Part shown: in pieces, positions 1-8,266 of the stretch | How the letters are laid out: each line of letters begins with the position of its first letter | How positions within the stretch are numbered: position 1 is the stretch's first letter | From: BOG-1112 sp964611335 | Lineage (GTDB): Bacteria; Bdellovibrionota_B; Oligoflexia; Oligoflexales; Bog-1112 | Direction of reading: 5' to 3' | Assembly (NCBI GenBank): GCA_964611335.1 | Contig: CAZSXR010000001.1 | Location: 962,031 to 1,026,030 of the forward strand | Length of the DNA: 64,000 nucleotides | Translations under genes and position numbers: made by a program | The notes under the pieces: generated by a model | What the model saw: only the letters and a program-made list of their open reading frames with translations | What the model was told of the DNA's origin: nothing | Database searches by the model: none

Positions 1-390
1 GATAAAGGGAGAAATGTACGTGGCTCCTGCTTTGGCAGCTAGTAGCGCTTGTAAAGAATTGAAACACAAAGTGACGTTTGTTTTAATCCCTTCTTCCGAA
101 CATTTCACAACAGCTTGCAGTCCTGCTTTGATCAACGGAATCTTTACAACAACGTTGTGAGCAATCTTTGCTATCTCTCTCGCTTCTTTCATCATTCCAT
201 CAAAATCTGTCGCAATCACCTCACAAGAAACAGGACCTGGACAAATCTCACAGATTTTAGGAATCAATTCTTTATGTGACTTTCCTACTTTTGCGATGAG
301 AGTAGGATTTGTAGTAACACCATCAAGAACTCCCAATTCTTTTGCTTCTTTAATTTCTTGAAGATCTGCACTATCGATAAAAAATTGCAT
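1..390 (-). CDS. Transaldolase / fructose-6-phosphate aldolase family protein (3' end outside window)
   Basis: A reading frame of 130 codons runs from ATG at 390 to the window edge without a stop, so the C-terminus is missing. The start is supported by an AGGGAGC ribosome binding site just upstream. The product has the small-transaldolase/FSA signatures: the N-terminal IDSADLQEI, the DGVTTNPTLIAK segment near residues 23-34, and VVVKIPL near 81-87, whose Lys83 aligns with the Schiff-base lysine of the family. This family makes or breaks fructose-6-phosphate (aldolase) or transfers dihydroxyacetone units (transaldolase) in the cytoplasm. Which of the two reactions applies cannot be decided from the part visible. 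The gene stands divergent from the operon that starts at 566. Confidence 0.9.
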   Translation of the reverse strand, partial: MQFFIDSADLQEIKEAKELGVLDGVTTNPTLIAKVGKSHKELIPKICEICPGPVSCEVIATDFDGMMKEAREIAKIAHNVVVKIPLIKAGLQAVVKCSEEGIKTNVTLCFNSLQALLAAKAGATYISPFI

Positions 391-565
391 ACATTTAGCT
401 CCCTGAAAAAGAAAACGGGATCCTATCAATTCAATTTAAAAGAAGCGAGTTGTTATTGATGGCAACGTGTGTGCGAAGTGCCAAGCAAATTTTGCTTCTC
501 TCTCAGTGAAGAGCAGACCTTTATAATGAAAACATCGGGTTTTTAAGGACTTTAAAGGAGAGAGT

Positions 566-1600
566 ATGTATAGAAACTCTCAAAGTAAGAATATTTTTGA
601 ACGCATAGAGAAACTCAAACCTGATATCGCACGATTAGGAAGCATTGTAGAACAGGGGAACATTGCAGTAGCTGATAAATCCTATCCACTTTATTCCATA
701 CACCTCGGTTCTACTGAGAAAAATATGCCTACTCTTGTTTTCGTAGGAGGCGTGCATGGACTCGAAGTGATTGGAGCTGAAGTTCTTGTTTCCTATCTTG
801 AAACTTTATGCAGATTAAGTCTTTGGGACCAAAGTCTTCACAAAATTTTTGAAAGCATCAAACTTATTTTCTACCCTTATGTAAATCCGGGTGGAATTGT
901 TTTAAAAACGCGTAGCAATCCCAACGGTGTGGATCTCATGAGAAATGCCCCCATAGAGGGGCTCAATATGTCTCCCTACTTTTTACCAGGTGGTCATCGT
1001 ATTTCACCAAAACTCCCTTGGTATAGAGGATTAGCGGATGCTCCTATGGAAAAAGAAAACCTCATTCTTTACAAAGTTATAAAAGATCACGTATGGGATT
1101 CACCTTTCACATTGATCATAGACTTTCATTCAGGTTTTGGGATGAAAGATCGCGTTTGGTTTCCTTTTGCCTATACCAAAGAGCCCTTTCCTCGATTGGA
1201 AGAAGTTTACAAGCTCAAAACACTCTTCGATCAAGCCTACCCCTATAACATACATTCTTTCGAACCACAGTCTGTACAATACAGAACTCACGGTGATTTC
1301 TGGGATCATGTCTTTCTTAGTCATAAAACAGAGTACCCGCAAAATATTATGATCCCTCTCTGTCTCGAACTTGGTTCCTGGATTTGGATTAAGAAAAATC
1401 CAAGACAAATTTTCAATTCCTTTGGAATCTTCAATCCCATAGTTCCTCATCGACAACAGAGAACTCTTCGACGTCACATCTACCTTCTAGACTTTCTTCT
1501 ACGTGCTACAGGTTCATATTCACACTGGAGTTTGCTCAAAGAAGAAGAACGCAAAGAACTCTCTTCGAAAGCCAAAAAACTGTGGTACTCCGGAGTTTGA
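566..1600 (+). CDS. M14-family zinc carboxypeptidase-like protein
   Basis: Product of 344 residues, with AAGGAGAG before the ATG. M14 carboxypeptidase landmarks occur in order: HGLE (His64 and Glu67, zinc ligands), NPNGVDLMRN (120-128, the substrate-carboxylate binding region), DFHSG with His188 as third zinc ligand, and LELGSW with Glu268 at the catalytic glutamate position. No signal peptide is visible, so it is probably cytoplasmic. M14 relatives of this size include DUF2817-like proteins and deacylases, so the substrate is not known. It is the first gene of an operon in which all seven genes overlap or are separated by a few bases and which continues with sugar-processing enzymes. It may trim a peptide, amide or ester on the glycoconjugate made by that operon (inference). 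Confidence 0.8.
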   Translation: MYRNSQSKNIFERIEKLKPDIARLGSIVEQGNIAVADKSYPLYSIHLGSTEKNMPTLVFVGGVHGLEVIGAEVLVSYLETLCRLSLWDQSLHKIFESIKLIFYPYVNPGGIVLKTRSNPNGVDLMRNAPIEGLNMSPYFLPGGHRISPKLPWYRGLADAPMEKENLILYKVIKDHVWDSPFTLIIDFHSGFGMKDRVWFPFAYTKEPFPRLEEVYKLKTLFDQAYPYNIHSFEPQSVQYRTHGDFWDHVFLSHKTEYPQNIMIPLCLELGSWIWIKKNPRQIFNSFGIFNPIVPHRQQRTLRRHIYLLDFLLRATGSYSHWSLLKEEERKELSSKAKKLWYSGV

Positions 1601-1603
1601 ATC

Positions 1604-2407
1604 ATGAAAACATTAAAACACATTTTAGTCTTTTCTTTATCCACAAATCTTCTCTTTGCAGTAGAAACAAAGACAGATGTTAAAATCGATACCAAAATCG
1701 ATACCAAAATCGATACCAAAATCGATACAGGTTCTATCCCTGCTTCTATAAAAGTGCCAACAACAGTTCAAACACCTCCAAAACTTCAAAAAAAGAAGAA
1801 AAAAAAGCGCAAGAAAAGAAAAAAACACAATCACGGTTATATACTTTACTTCGATGGAGATCCTGTTTCCAAAAAATCGGAAGTGGCCCAAACTCTCGCT
1901 AAAAATCAAGTCTTTGAATATCTGTCACCTGAAGTTTACGCAGCAAAGCACGAAACAGCTCATTACAAATCTGCTGTTCTCGTCTTTCGTGAAGCAATAA
2001 AACAAGCAAAAATGGGGAAATATGTCATTCTAGATTCCTTCATTATTACGCCTTATTTTCAAGAGTTAGAAAAAAGAGATCCCGATTACGACATACTAAC
2101 AATTGGTGTGTGGTGCCAGCTTACATGTCTTAAAAAACGTTACGATGAAAAAGCTGGAAAAGAATTTGCCTACCAAGACAGCCCCATTGAAAGAAATTAC
2201 TTGAGCCGCTACGAAGATTTAGGTGCGGAACTGATCATGAAAAATAACGGGTCTTTTCGCTATAACTTTAAATATGTGGTGACTTTTGATCTTTTTATTG
2301 ATTCGGAAAAAAAATCTGTAAATCAAATGGCAGGTGAAGCCCTTTCTTTTTTTGGAAGAAAAATTAACGAACGGTTGAATTATAAAACGATAAAGAAGGT
2401 GCGCTAA
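1604..2407 (+). CDS. Exported protein with KIDT repeats, Lys-rich linker and degenerate CPT-like kinase domain
   Basis: A 267-residue protein starting with a signal peptide (about residues 1-20), followed by four exact KIDT repeats (27-42), a proline-rich stretch and an intensely basic linker (63-74). The rest resembles chloramphenicol phosphotransferase-like P-loop kinases. GDPVSKKS (85-92) matches GxxxxGKS except that the second Gly is Lys. VILDSFI (141-147) follows, and IGVWCQLTCLKKRY (167-180) resembles the family's VGVxCPLexLexRE segment. The family phosphorylates small molecules using ATP; export of such a domain is odd, since ATP is absent outside the cytoplasm. The gene begins 3 nt after the carboxypeptidase-like gene and its stop overlaps the next start (TAATG). 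It could be a pseudokinase; I am fairly sure of the fold resemblance but not of activity. Confidence 0.6.
   Translation: MKTLKHILVFSLSTNLLFAVETKTDVKIDTKIDTKIDTKIDTGSIPASIKVPTTVQTPPKLQKKKKKKRKKRKKHNHGYILYFDGDPVSKKSEVAQTLAKNQVFEYLSPEVYAAKHETAHYKSAVLVFREAIKQAKMGKYVILDSFIITPYFQELEKRDPDYDILTIGVWCQLTCLKKRYDEKAGKEFAYQDSPIERNYLSRYEDLGAELIMKNNGSFRYNFKYVVTFDLFIDSEKKSVNQMAGEALSFFGRKINERLNYKTIKKVR
1682..1729 (+). repeat. Four-copy 12-bp tandem repeat in coding sequence
   Basis: Units of AAAATCGATACC repeat four times in frame, the last differing at its final base, and encode KIDT x4 just after the signal peptide of the gene at 1604. Because the unit is a multiple of three, copy-number change would alter linker length without frameshift. 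Confidence 0.95.
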
Positions 2408-3135
2408 TGCAAAGTTCCTTCAAAAATTTAAGTGTTATTCTCCCCGTTATGAACGAAGTGCTTTCTCTTAAAGAAAGCATCTCACGTATAGAATCTGCGA
2501 ACAGCGCATCGATTTGTGAATATCTTCTTATACTCTCGTCAAAAACTCAAAAAGATAGCATAGACCTTTGCAAAAGCTATGTTCTTGTTGATCCGAATCG
2601 CTATAAAATCCATGTGCAAACGCTTCCCTTTCTAGGGGGCGCCTTGCAAGAGGCTTTTCAGATAGCCAAAGGAAGCCATGTTCTTATGATGGCAAGTGAC
2701 CTAGAAACCGATCCTGATCTCGTTCCTGAATTCATACGTCTTGCAAAATTAAATCCTGAAAAAATTATTACAGCAAGCCGTTGGATGGAAGGAGGAGCAT
2801 TTGAAAACTATGGATTCTTAAAAAAAATATTTAATGGTCTCTTTCAAAAAATCATATCATTCCTGTTTTTTACAGATCTCAGCGACTTGACTTATGGATT
2901 CCGAGTCTTCCCTAACGAACTCTTAAAAAAAATTAGGTGGGACAATCTCCGCCACCCTTTTCTCCTTGAAACCATGCTCAAACCTCTTCGTCTCGGTGTT
3001 TCCGTCATTGAAATCCCTGCACATTGGAAAGCTAGAAAAGAAGGAGTTTCGCATAACAATCTCATGCAAATGCTAGCTTACCTGAGTCTTGCTCTTCACG
3101 TTCGCTTTCAGAAAAAAAAGGATCTTCTTCGATGA
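2407..3135 (+). CDS. Family 2 glycosyltransferase, dolichol-phosphate-mannose-synthase-like
   Basis: Product of 242 residues with a GT-A fold signature. LSVILPVMNE at 8-17 is the nucleotide-sugar binding start, DLETD at 98-102 is a D-x-D-type metal site, TASRWMEGG at 122-130 follows, and DLTYGFRVF at 160-168 is typical of polyprenyl-phosphate sugar transferases. There is no C-terminal membrane pair, so it would be a soluble or peripheral enzyme. These proteins usually move a sugar from a nucleotide donor to a lipid phosphate or growing glycan. Start and stop overlap both neighbours (TAATG upstream, 4 nt downstream), indicating translational coupling. The donor sugar is not predictable from sequence alone. 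Confidence 0.82.
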   Translation: MQSSFKNLSVILPVMNEVLSLKESISRIESANSASICEYLLILSSKTQKDSIDLCKSYVLVDPNRYKIHVQTLPFLGGALQEAFQIAKGSHVLMMASDLETDPDLVPEFIRLAKLNPEKIITASRWMEGGAFENYGFLKKIFNGLFQKIISFLFFTDLSDLTYGFRVFPNELLKKIRWDNLRHPFLLETMLKPLRLGVSVIEIPAHWKARKEGVSHNNLMQMLAYLSLALHVRFQKKKDLLR

Positions 3136-4049
3136 AAAAATATATAGTCACAACCACCATAAACCCTGTCACAGAAGCTATTGAAAAATTTCAAAAAATG
3201 TCAGATTGGCATCTCATTGTTGTACTCGATAAAAAATCACCCCCTTGGTACAAACTTTCCTTCGGCACTGTTTTGACTTGCGACATGCAGGATCAGATAG
3301 ACTCGGAACTTTCAAAAAAAATAGGATGGAACTGCATACAACGCCGCAATATGGGTATGCTCTATGCTTATCTTGAAGGAGCAGACCTTATTGCACTTGT
3401 AGATGATGACAACATCCCACTCGATAACTGGGGACAAAACATCTATGTCGATAAAGAAGTCGAAGCCGATGTCTATGAAATGCTTATCCCTGCTTTTGAC
3501 CCTCTGTTCGTCACAAATTATCCCCACTTATGGCATCGTGGCTTTCCTATACAATGGTTAAAACAAAGAGCACCTATAAAAAAAATCAGAAAAAAAATCC
3601 GTCCTATGATTCAAGCTAATTTTTGGAATGGAGATCCTGACATCGATGCAATTTGTAGAATGGAACACGCTCCAGAATGTAGCTTCGATTCCAAATATTT
3701 TCCTTTTTCAAGCACTGCTTTCTCTCCCTTTAATTCACAAAACACCCTTCTGAGTCGCAAAATTTTAAAAGATTATTTTATGTTCCCTCATATTGGGCGC
3801 ATGGATGACATTTGGGCTTCTTATTATGTGCAAGCCTTGGGCGCTTCTGTTGTATACGCTGAACCAAGCGTTTACCAGGAACGAAACATCCATGATCTCA
3901 CCGTAGATTTTAAAAATGAAGAATTGGGTTATCTACAAACTGCAAAATTACTTGAAGAATTGAAGAAAAAACCTGATGCACTGTTTTCCTATATTCCCGA
4001 GGACACTTTGAAAGCTTTTGAACTTTACAAAAGGCATTTTAAAAAATGA
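3132..4049 (+). CDS. Putative glycosyltransferase resembling STELLO / reversibly glycosylated proteins
   Basis: A 305-residue protein with the layout of STELLO-type and GT75-like proteins: a short N-terminal Rossmann-like half, RRNMGMLYAYLEGA (71-84), a metal-binding-type DDDN (91-94) and a downstream block NFWNGDPDIDAICRM (163-177). Plant and protist relatives act on nucleotide sugars or help assemble glycan synthases; bacterial members are poorly characterised. No signal peptide or membrane span is seen. It overlaps both adjacent genes by 4 nt, so it is co-translated with the GT2 enzyme and the epimerase and probably uses the sugar they prepare (inference). The family call rests on motif resemblance only. 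Confidence 0.6.
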   Translation: MKKYIVTTTINPVTEAIEKFQKMSDWHLIVVLDKKSPPWYKLSFGTVLTCDMQDQIDSELSKKIGWNCIQRRNMGMLYAYLEGADLIALVDDDNIPLDNWGQNIYVDKEVEADVYEMLIPAFDPLFVTNYPHLWHRGFPIQWLKQRAPIKKIRKKIRPMIQANFWNGDPDIDAICRMEHAPECSFDSKYFPFSSTAFSPFNSQNTLLSRKILKDYFMFPHIGRMDDIWASYYVQALGASVVYAEPSVYQERNIHDLTVDFKNEELGYLQTAKLLEELKKKPDALFSYIPEDTLKAFELYKRHFKK

Positions 4050-5056
4050 AAAGAGTTTTGATCACAGGTGGTGCAGGTTTCGTTGGAAGACATTTTATCA
4101 AACGTTTTTTGAATGAACGTTGGGATCTTGTCTGTGTTGACAACCTTCATCCTTCAAGTGGGGCAAAAGATCCAAAAGAAGGTTGGCATCAATTTAACCC
4201 TTTTGATTTTAAAAATTTTAAATTTGTAAAAGAAGATTGCAGAACTTATTTTCAAAGAGAATCAAAAACATCTTTTGATCTTGTTCTACACCTTGCTGCA
4301 ATTGTAGGTGGTAGACTGATGATTGAAAACCATGCGCTTGCTGTTGCGGAAGATTTAGAAATCGACGCCTCCTTCTGGAGATGGGCATTGCAATCAAAGC
4401 CTTCAAAAATAATCTGTTTCAGTTCAAGCGCCGCTTATCCTGTGCATTTGCAAACACGCAAACTTGAGAAACTTTTAAAAGAAAGTCACATTGATTTCAC
4501 CAAATCTCTTGGGCTTCCTGATCTCAGTTACGGTTGGGCAAAGCTGACTTGTGAATATCTTGCCAAGCTTGCTTTCGAACGTTATGGGTTAAAATCCGTC
4601 ATCTATAGACCCTTTTCAGGATATGGAGAAGATCAGGATCTAAGTTACCCCTTTCCAAGTTTATGCCAACGTGTGTTTTCGACACTGACAAGTGCAAATA
4701 AGACGGTTGAACTTTGGGGTAGTGGAGAACAGAGTCGTGATTTCATACATATTGACGATTGCGTCGAAGCTGTCATGAAGACTATGGATAAAATCGATAA
4801 TGCAGATGCTTTAAATCTGTGTACAGGAGTCAAAACAACTTTCAATAGCTTTGTTCACGAACTCGCCTCCTGTTTAAATGTTCAAGTGCAAACAAAAACT
4901 CTTTTAGATAAACCTGAAGGAGTTTTTTCAAGGATAGGAGATCCTTCCAAACTGAAAACTTATGGCTATACATATAAGACTTCACTCAGAAACGGTTTTG
5001 AATACATGATTGCAAATCTTTCTGCACAACAAAGGTTCAAGAAAAAAGGAGCCTAA
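4046..5056 (+). CDS. NAD-dependent epimerase/dehydratase (extended SDR)
   Basis: Product of 336 residues. The dinucleotide-binding GGAGFVG lies at 8-14, HLAAIVGG at 82-89 contacts the cofactor, SSS at 126-128 precedes a catalytic-type Tyr162-x3-Lys166, and SRDFIHIDD sits in the C-terminal substrate half. This is the classical layout of nucleotide-sugar epimerases, dehydratases and GDP-fucose-synthase-like enzymes; the exact sugar cannot be assigned. It overlaps the upstream glycosyltransferase gene by 4 nt and ends 4 nt before the GTG of the membrane-protein gene, so it is an internal member of the operon. Confidence 0.85.
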   Translation: MKRVLITGGAGFVGRHFIKRFLNERWDLVCVDNLHPSSGAKDPKEGWHQFNPFDFKNFKFVKEDCRTYFQRESKTSFDLVLHLAAIVGGRLMIENHALAVAEDLEIDASFWRWALQSKPSKIICFSSSAAYPVHLQTRKLEKLLKESHIDFTKSLGLPDLSYGWAKLTCEYLAKLAFERYGLKSVIYRPFSGYGEDQDLSYPFPSLCQRVFSTLTSANKTVELWGSGEQSRDFIHIDDCVEAVMKTMDKIDNADALNLCTGVKTTFNSFVHELASCLNVQVQTKTLLDKPEGVFSRIGDPSKLKTYGYTYKTSLRNGFEYMIANLSAQQRFKKKGA

Positions 5057-5060
5057 GAAC

Positions 5061-6584
5061 GTGGGTATTTTCTCGGATAGAAAAGAATTCTTAGCAAGTT
5101 TCCTATTGATATCTTTGTCTGCTTTAAGTTTTAGCCAGTTGCGTATGATTCTAGGAAACATTGTTCAAAGACCTGAATATTACACCGTCTTATTTTGGAG
5201 AGAGTTTTTTTCTCTTCTATTTTTTCTTTCCGGTATCTACGCCGTTCTAAAAAATTTCATGAACTCACGTTTTGCCTTTATAGGAACCTTTATTTCTATT
5301 TGGGCATTATGTTTTGTTTTTTTGATCAGACATTCTTTTTACGCTTACTCACCATACGAAATAATCACTTTAGCAGTCTTAACATGGGGCTATTGGCTAT
5401 CATTAAAGGATTCAAAAAAAATTGTATTAAGAATTTATCTTATTATCCTATGTTTTATTCTTCTGTATTGGATGCACAGTCATGAACTTTTAAATTTTGA
5501 AAACTTGAAAAACAAACTTCTTTGGATGATTTTTCGCGGAAAGCTTATCCCGATGACTCTTTTAATTCTAAGTTTGTGGGAAATAACAAAGGTGACACCC
5601 GACTGTCCTCAACTTCAAAGAGTTTGGAGACAGTCGGGTGTCACCTTTGTTCTAGCCATGGGTTATGCTTACTTACGACTTAAATACAACGGAGAGTCCC
5701 CTCAAGCCTCATGGCAAGACTTAGTCGACATGAAAGCACAAAGACCCTTTGTAGCAAGGCTGCTGATTCCACAACTCTGTCATTACTGGCAGTTCTTCTT
5801 CGGAGGCAAAGCTTCTACACTCTTTCTTGTGGCAGAATCTATTTCAACATTTGCTCTCTTAAAGGGTATTCGTTACACGCTTCGAAGTTTTGTCAGTGAA
5901 AAAATTGCCCACATCGCTCCTATATGCTTCCTCTGGGGTCTTACAATTCCCTTTGTCTACGGTCATATTTGGAACGTATATTTTCCATCAGATACCGCCT
6001 CCATGGCTTTTGTTGTATGGGGTATGGGTTTTGCACTTAGAGAAAAACGTATTCCACTTTACATTCTCACCTTCTTCGCAGCATTGAATAGAGAAACAGC
6101 CATACTCATTCCTATTCTTGCTTCAACGTTTGATATTCAAAAGTATTCGTTTAAAAAAACACTGCATTATTTTCTTCCCAGTTTAATGATTTGTGTTTTA
6201 ATAAAAATAGTTTTAATTTATGAAACACAAAACTTACAAGGGAGCAATCTCACTTTTGTTATACGCTTTCTTTATTCAGAAGAAAAAATTCCACGCATCT
6301 TAAATAACTATCTTTGGTTCATTTCAGATTTAAATGGCTTACAAACACCGCTATTCTTTCTATCTTTACCGTTCGCATACCTTGCCCTATCCAAATTTAT
6401 AGCTTCGCAATTGAGATATATCATACTGCCGCTTCTGATGATGTTTGTAGCTTTGATGTTTGTTGCAAATATTTATGAACCAAGAATTTTAGGTGAGTTG
6501 CTTGTTGCTATGTATATTCCTGTTGTCAGCGGTGCAAATATTTGGGCATCAACAAAACCACATAAGGTAAAATTCCATGTATAA
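5061..6584 (+). CDS. Polytopic membrane protein, probable GT-C-type glycosyltransferase, carrying an in-frame palindrome
   Basis: The start is taken as GTG at 5061 because AAAGGAG lies at a good distance and the upstream gene has just ended; an ATG at 5010 lies inside the epimerase gene and has no such support. The product is about 507 residues with roughly a dozen hydrophobic segments. A loop motif reading ALNRETA resembles the conserved NRE of membrane GT-C and DUF2029-like mannosyltransferases, which use lipid-linked sugars. Codons about 175-197 are contributed by a perfect 23-bp inverted repeat (5585-5651) that looks like an inserted element and falls between two membrane segments. The last 8 bases overlap the lipoprotein start at 6577. 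Confidence 0.7.
   Translation: MGIFSDRKEFLASFLLISLSALSFSQLRMILGNIVQRPEYYTVLFWREFFSLLFFLSGIYAVLKNFMNSRFAFIGTFISIWALCFVFLIRHSFYAYSPYEIITLAVLTWGYWLSLKDSKKIVLRIYLIILCFILLYWMHSHELLNFENLKNKLLWMIFRGKLIPMTLLILSLWEITKVTPDCPQLQRVWRQSGVTFVLAMGYAYLRLKYNGESPQASWQDLVDMKAQRPFVARLLIPQLCHYWQFFFGGKASTLFLVAESISTFALLKGIRYTLRSFVSEKIAHIAPICFLWGLTIPFVYGHIWNVYFPSDTASMAFVVWGMGFALREKRIPLYILTFFAALNRETAILIPILASTFDIQKYSFKKTLHYFLPSLMICVLIKIVLIYETQNLQGSNLTFVIRFLYSEEKIPRILNNYLWFISDLNGLQTPLFFLSLPFAYLALSKFIASQLRYIILPLLMMFVALMFVANIYEPRILGELLVAMYIPVVSGANIWASTKPHKVKFHV
5585..5651. repeat. Perfect 23-bp inverted repeat inside a coding region
   Basis: The arm at 5585-5607 is the exact reverse complement of 5629-5651, with a 21-nt loop. 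The core reads AGGTGACACCCGACTGTC. It lies in frame within the membrane-protein gene and adds about 22 codons. It resembles REP/RAYT-type palindromes or the palindromic elements found inside Rickettsia genes, but no second full copy is present in this window. Confidence 0.9.
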
Positions 6585-7482
6585 AAATTTTACACTCTTA
6601 TCTTTCAGCCTTCTGATTCCTCTCATTTCATGCAAGAATACGACGCTTCCAAAGTCGAGAACATATTCAGCAATCAGTTCCTCCAGAGACACACACTTTA
6701 GCTCACACACATGCTCAGATAGTGCCTTCTGATATTTCTGCTATCACCTTTCCTGCAGCAAACCCCACGCAGAGTGAACTTATCGCAGCTTTAACCAAAG
6801 CTCCTATCAACACAGAAGGACAAGCAGCTCTGACTTTAAACATCTACAATACGCTCCCTTTAAAAGATCGTCAGTTGATTGCAATTTTAATAAACAGAGG
6901 CCTACTGTCTTGGGAACGAAATTCCCTTGTGGATTTCCATAACGACCCTGTAACCCTCGCTATGGTAGAAGACTATATCCATAGACTAGATTTGTTTTTA
7001 GCTGCAGCTCAGGTGAAAGAAACAACGGCATCCAACAATAAGAAAGATGCGAATACCAATACAAAATCTGAATCAAATAACTCATCAACATCGACATCAA
7101 CGTCGACTTCAAAAAAAAGTATTCTTACTTTAAATAACCTTGTTATTGTGGTGGGACTAGCAACAGCTATTGCTACTATAATTTGGGGATATCGGGAGTG
7201 GACTTCGAATACAGCTGCGATTAAAACAGCGGAGAAACAGGCGAAATTAGAAGCAGACGTAAAAAACCTCAAGGTGGAAGTTCACGCAATGAAAGTTCCC
7301 CCTCCTTCACATTCCCCAACAGGAGGCCCTTAGAACCAGCAGAAAAAGTAAAGAAAGGAAGCATCTTCGATCCTTCCTCTGCTAATCATGGTCGTTATGT
7401 GTTTGCTCCTCTACTCGTTGCGACAGGGTTAGCAGCTCTTGGCATATCTATTGACCAAATAGTAAAAGCTACAAAGGATTAA
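6577..7482 (+). pseudogene. Lipoprotein gene broken by two apparent frameshifts
   Basis: The ATG at 6577, preceded by AAGG and overlapping the previous gene, opens a frame for 51 residues with a clear lipoprotein signal (LIPLISC, Cys at residue 19) but stops at 6730-6732. From about 6650 the next frame carries a protein-like Pro/Thr-rich stretch (for example SVPPETHTLAHTHAQ) that runs into a 203-codon frame (GTG 6722 to stop 7331-7333). That frame holds a Ser/Thr/Asn-rich linker, a membrane segment near 7138-7190 and a short coiled coil. The first frame then resumes after about 7318 with a plausible C-terminus containing a hydrophobic segment, ending at 7480-7482. Together the pieces look like one protein of about 300 residues. 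Either the gene is decaying or the assembly has two indels. Function is unrecognised; it is the last gene of the 566 operon. Confidence 0.6.
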
Positions 7483-7495
7483 ATGTATCTGAATA

Positions 7496-8266
7496 TCAAG
7501 AGAGACGTTCCAGATACGCATCCCAAGCCAACTTACGATACTCCAGAGCACTCGCAAGAGGATCCTGTGATTTGTAGATATGACGACCTACGATAACCAC
7601 ATCACTTCCATTCAAAACCGCAAGACGTGGGTCTTTGTAATTCTGTCCTAAAGTGTCTTTCGCATCGGCTTTACCAATTCCAGGAGTGAAATAGAGAAAG
7701 TCTGGTGTTTCTAGAAGCCTTTTCTGAGCAATAAATCCGATCACGAAGTCTCTGTCTTCCAAACCCATTTTAAGTATGGAAGCTGTGTAGTCTTCGTTTA
7801 AAAGATTCCCACTCGAACTCATTTCTGCAAGAAGCAAAGCTCCTCTTTGCAAAGGAAGACCGACTTCTTTCAAAGCTTGAACGCATCCTTTTCCTGCAAG
7901 ACCGTGAACCGTTACAAGATCAGACCAACTCGCAATTTTCAAATACCCATCACGGTACTGAGATTGCACCGTACTTCCTATGTCTGCAAACTTCCTGTCT
8001 TCAAGAATGAGAAAACCATACCTTTCAGACAGAGTTGTCAATTTATCAAATATGGAAGCATCGAGATCGTTCAAAATATCCAAATGTGTTTTTAACACAC
8101 AGATATGCGGACCTATACGTTCACACAACTCAAGAAGCTCTTCCTGTTGAGTCACATCTGCGGAGAAAGCCAGATTTGTTTCCTTCTCCGACATAAGTTT
8201 CAATAGTTTTTGGGCAAGTGGAGATCCTGCGTATTCAGCGCGTTCTGCATAGCTTTTAAATTTCAT
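7496..8266 (-). CDS. pyrF: Orotidine 5'-phosphate decarboxylase, eukaryotic (UMPS/URA3) type
   Basis: Product of 256 residues catalysing OMP to UMP in pyrimidine synthesis. The sequence resembles the C-terminal domain of eukaryotic UMP synthase and yeast URA3 rather than the usual bacterial enzyme. Lys59 (LKTHLDIL) and the EDRKFADIG block supply Asp90, Lys92 and Asp95, equivalent to the yeast catalytic Asp-Lys-x2-Asp set. IASWSDLVTVHG and LAEMSSSGNL also match the eukaryotic pattern, and VGRHIY near the C-terminus is the phosphate-binding end. The gene overlaps pyrE by 11 nt, and pyrE comes first, as in the fused eukaryotic enzyme. Confidence in the enzyme is high; the evolutionary route is inference. 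Confidence 0.95.
   Translation of the reverse strand: MKFKSYAERAEYAGSPLAQKLLKLMSEKETNLAFSADVTQQEELLELCERIGPHICVLKTHLDILNDLDASIFDKLTTLSERYGFLILEDRKFADIGSTVQSQYRDGYLKIASWSDLVTVHGLAGKGCVQALKEVGLPLQRGALLLAEMSSSGNLLNEDYTASILKMGLEDRDFVIGFIAQKRLLETPDFLYFTPGIGKADAKDTLGQNYKDPRLAVLNGSDVVIVGRHIYKSQDPLASALEYRKLAWDAYLERLS

Noticed and set aside
1682..1729. Short regular repeats as a CRISPR array
   Set aside because: The 12-bp units have no spacers and encode an in-frame peptide repeat; no CRISPR-like array or cas gene is in the window.
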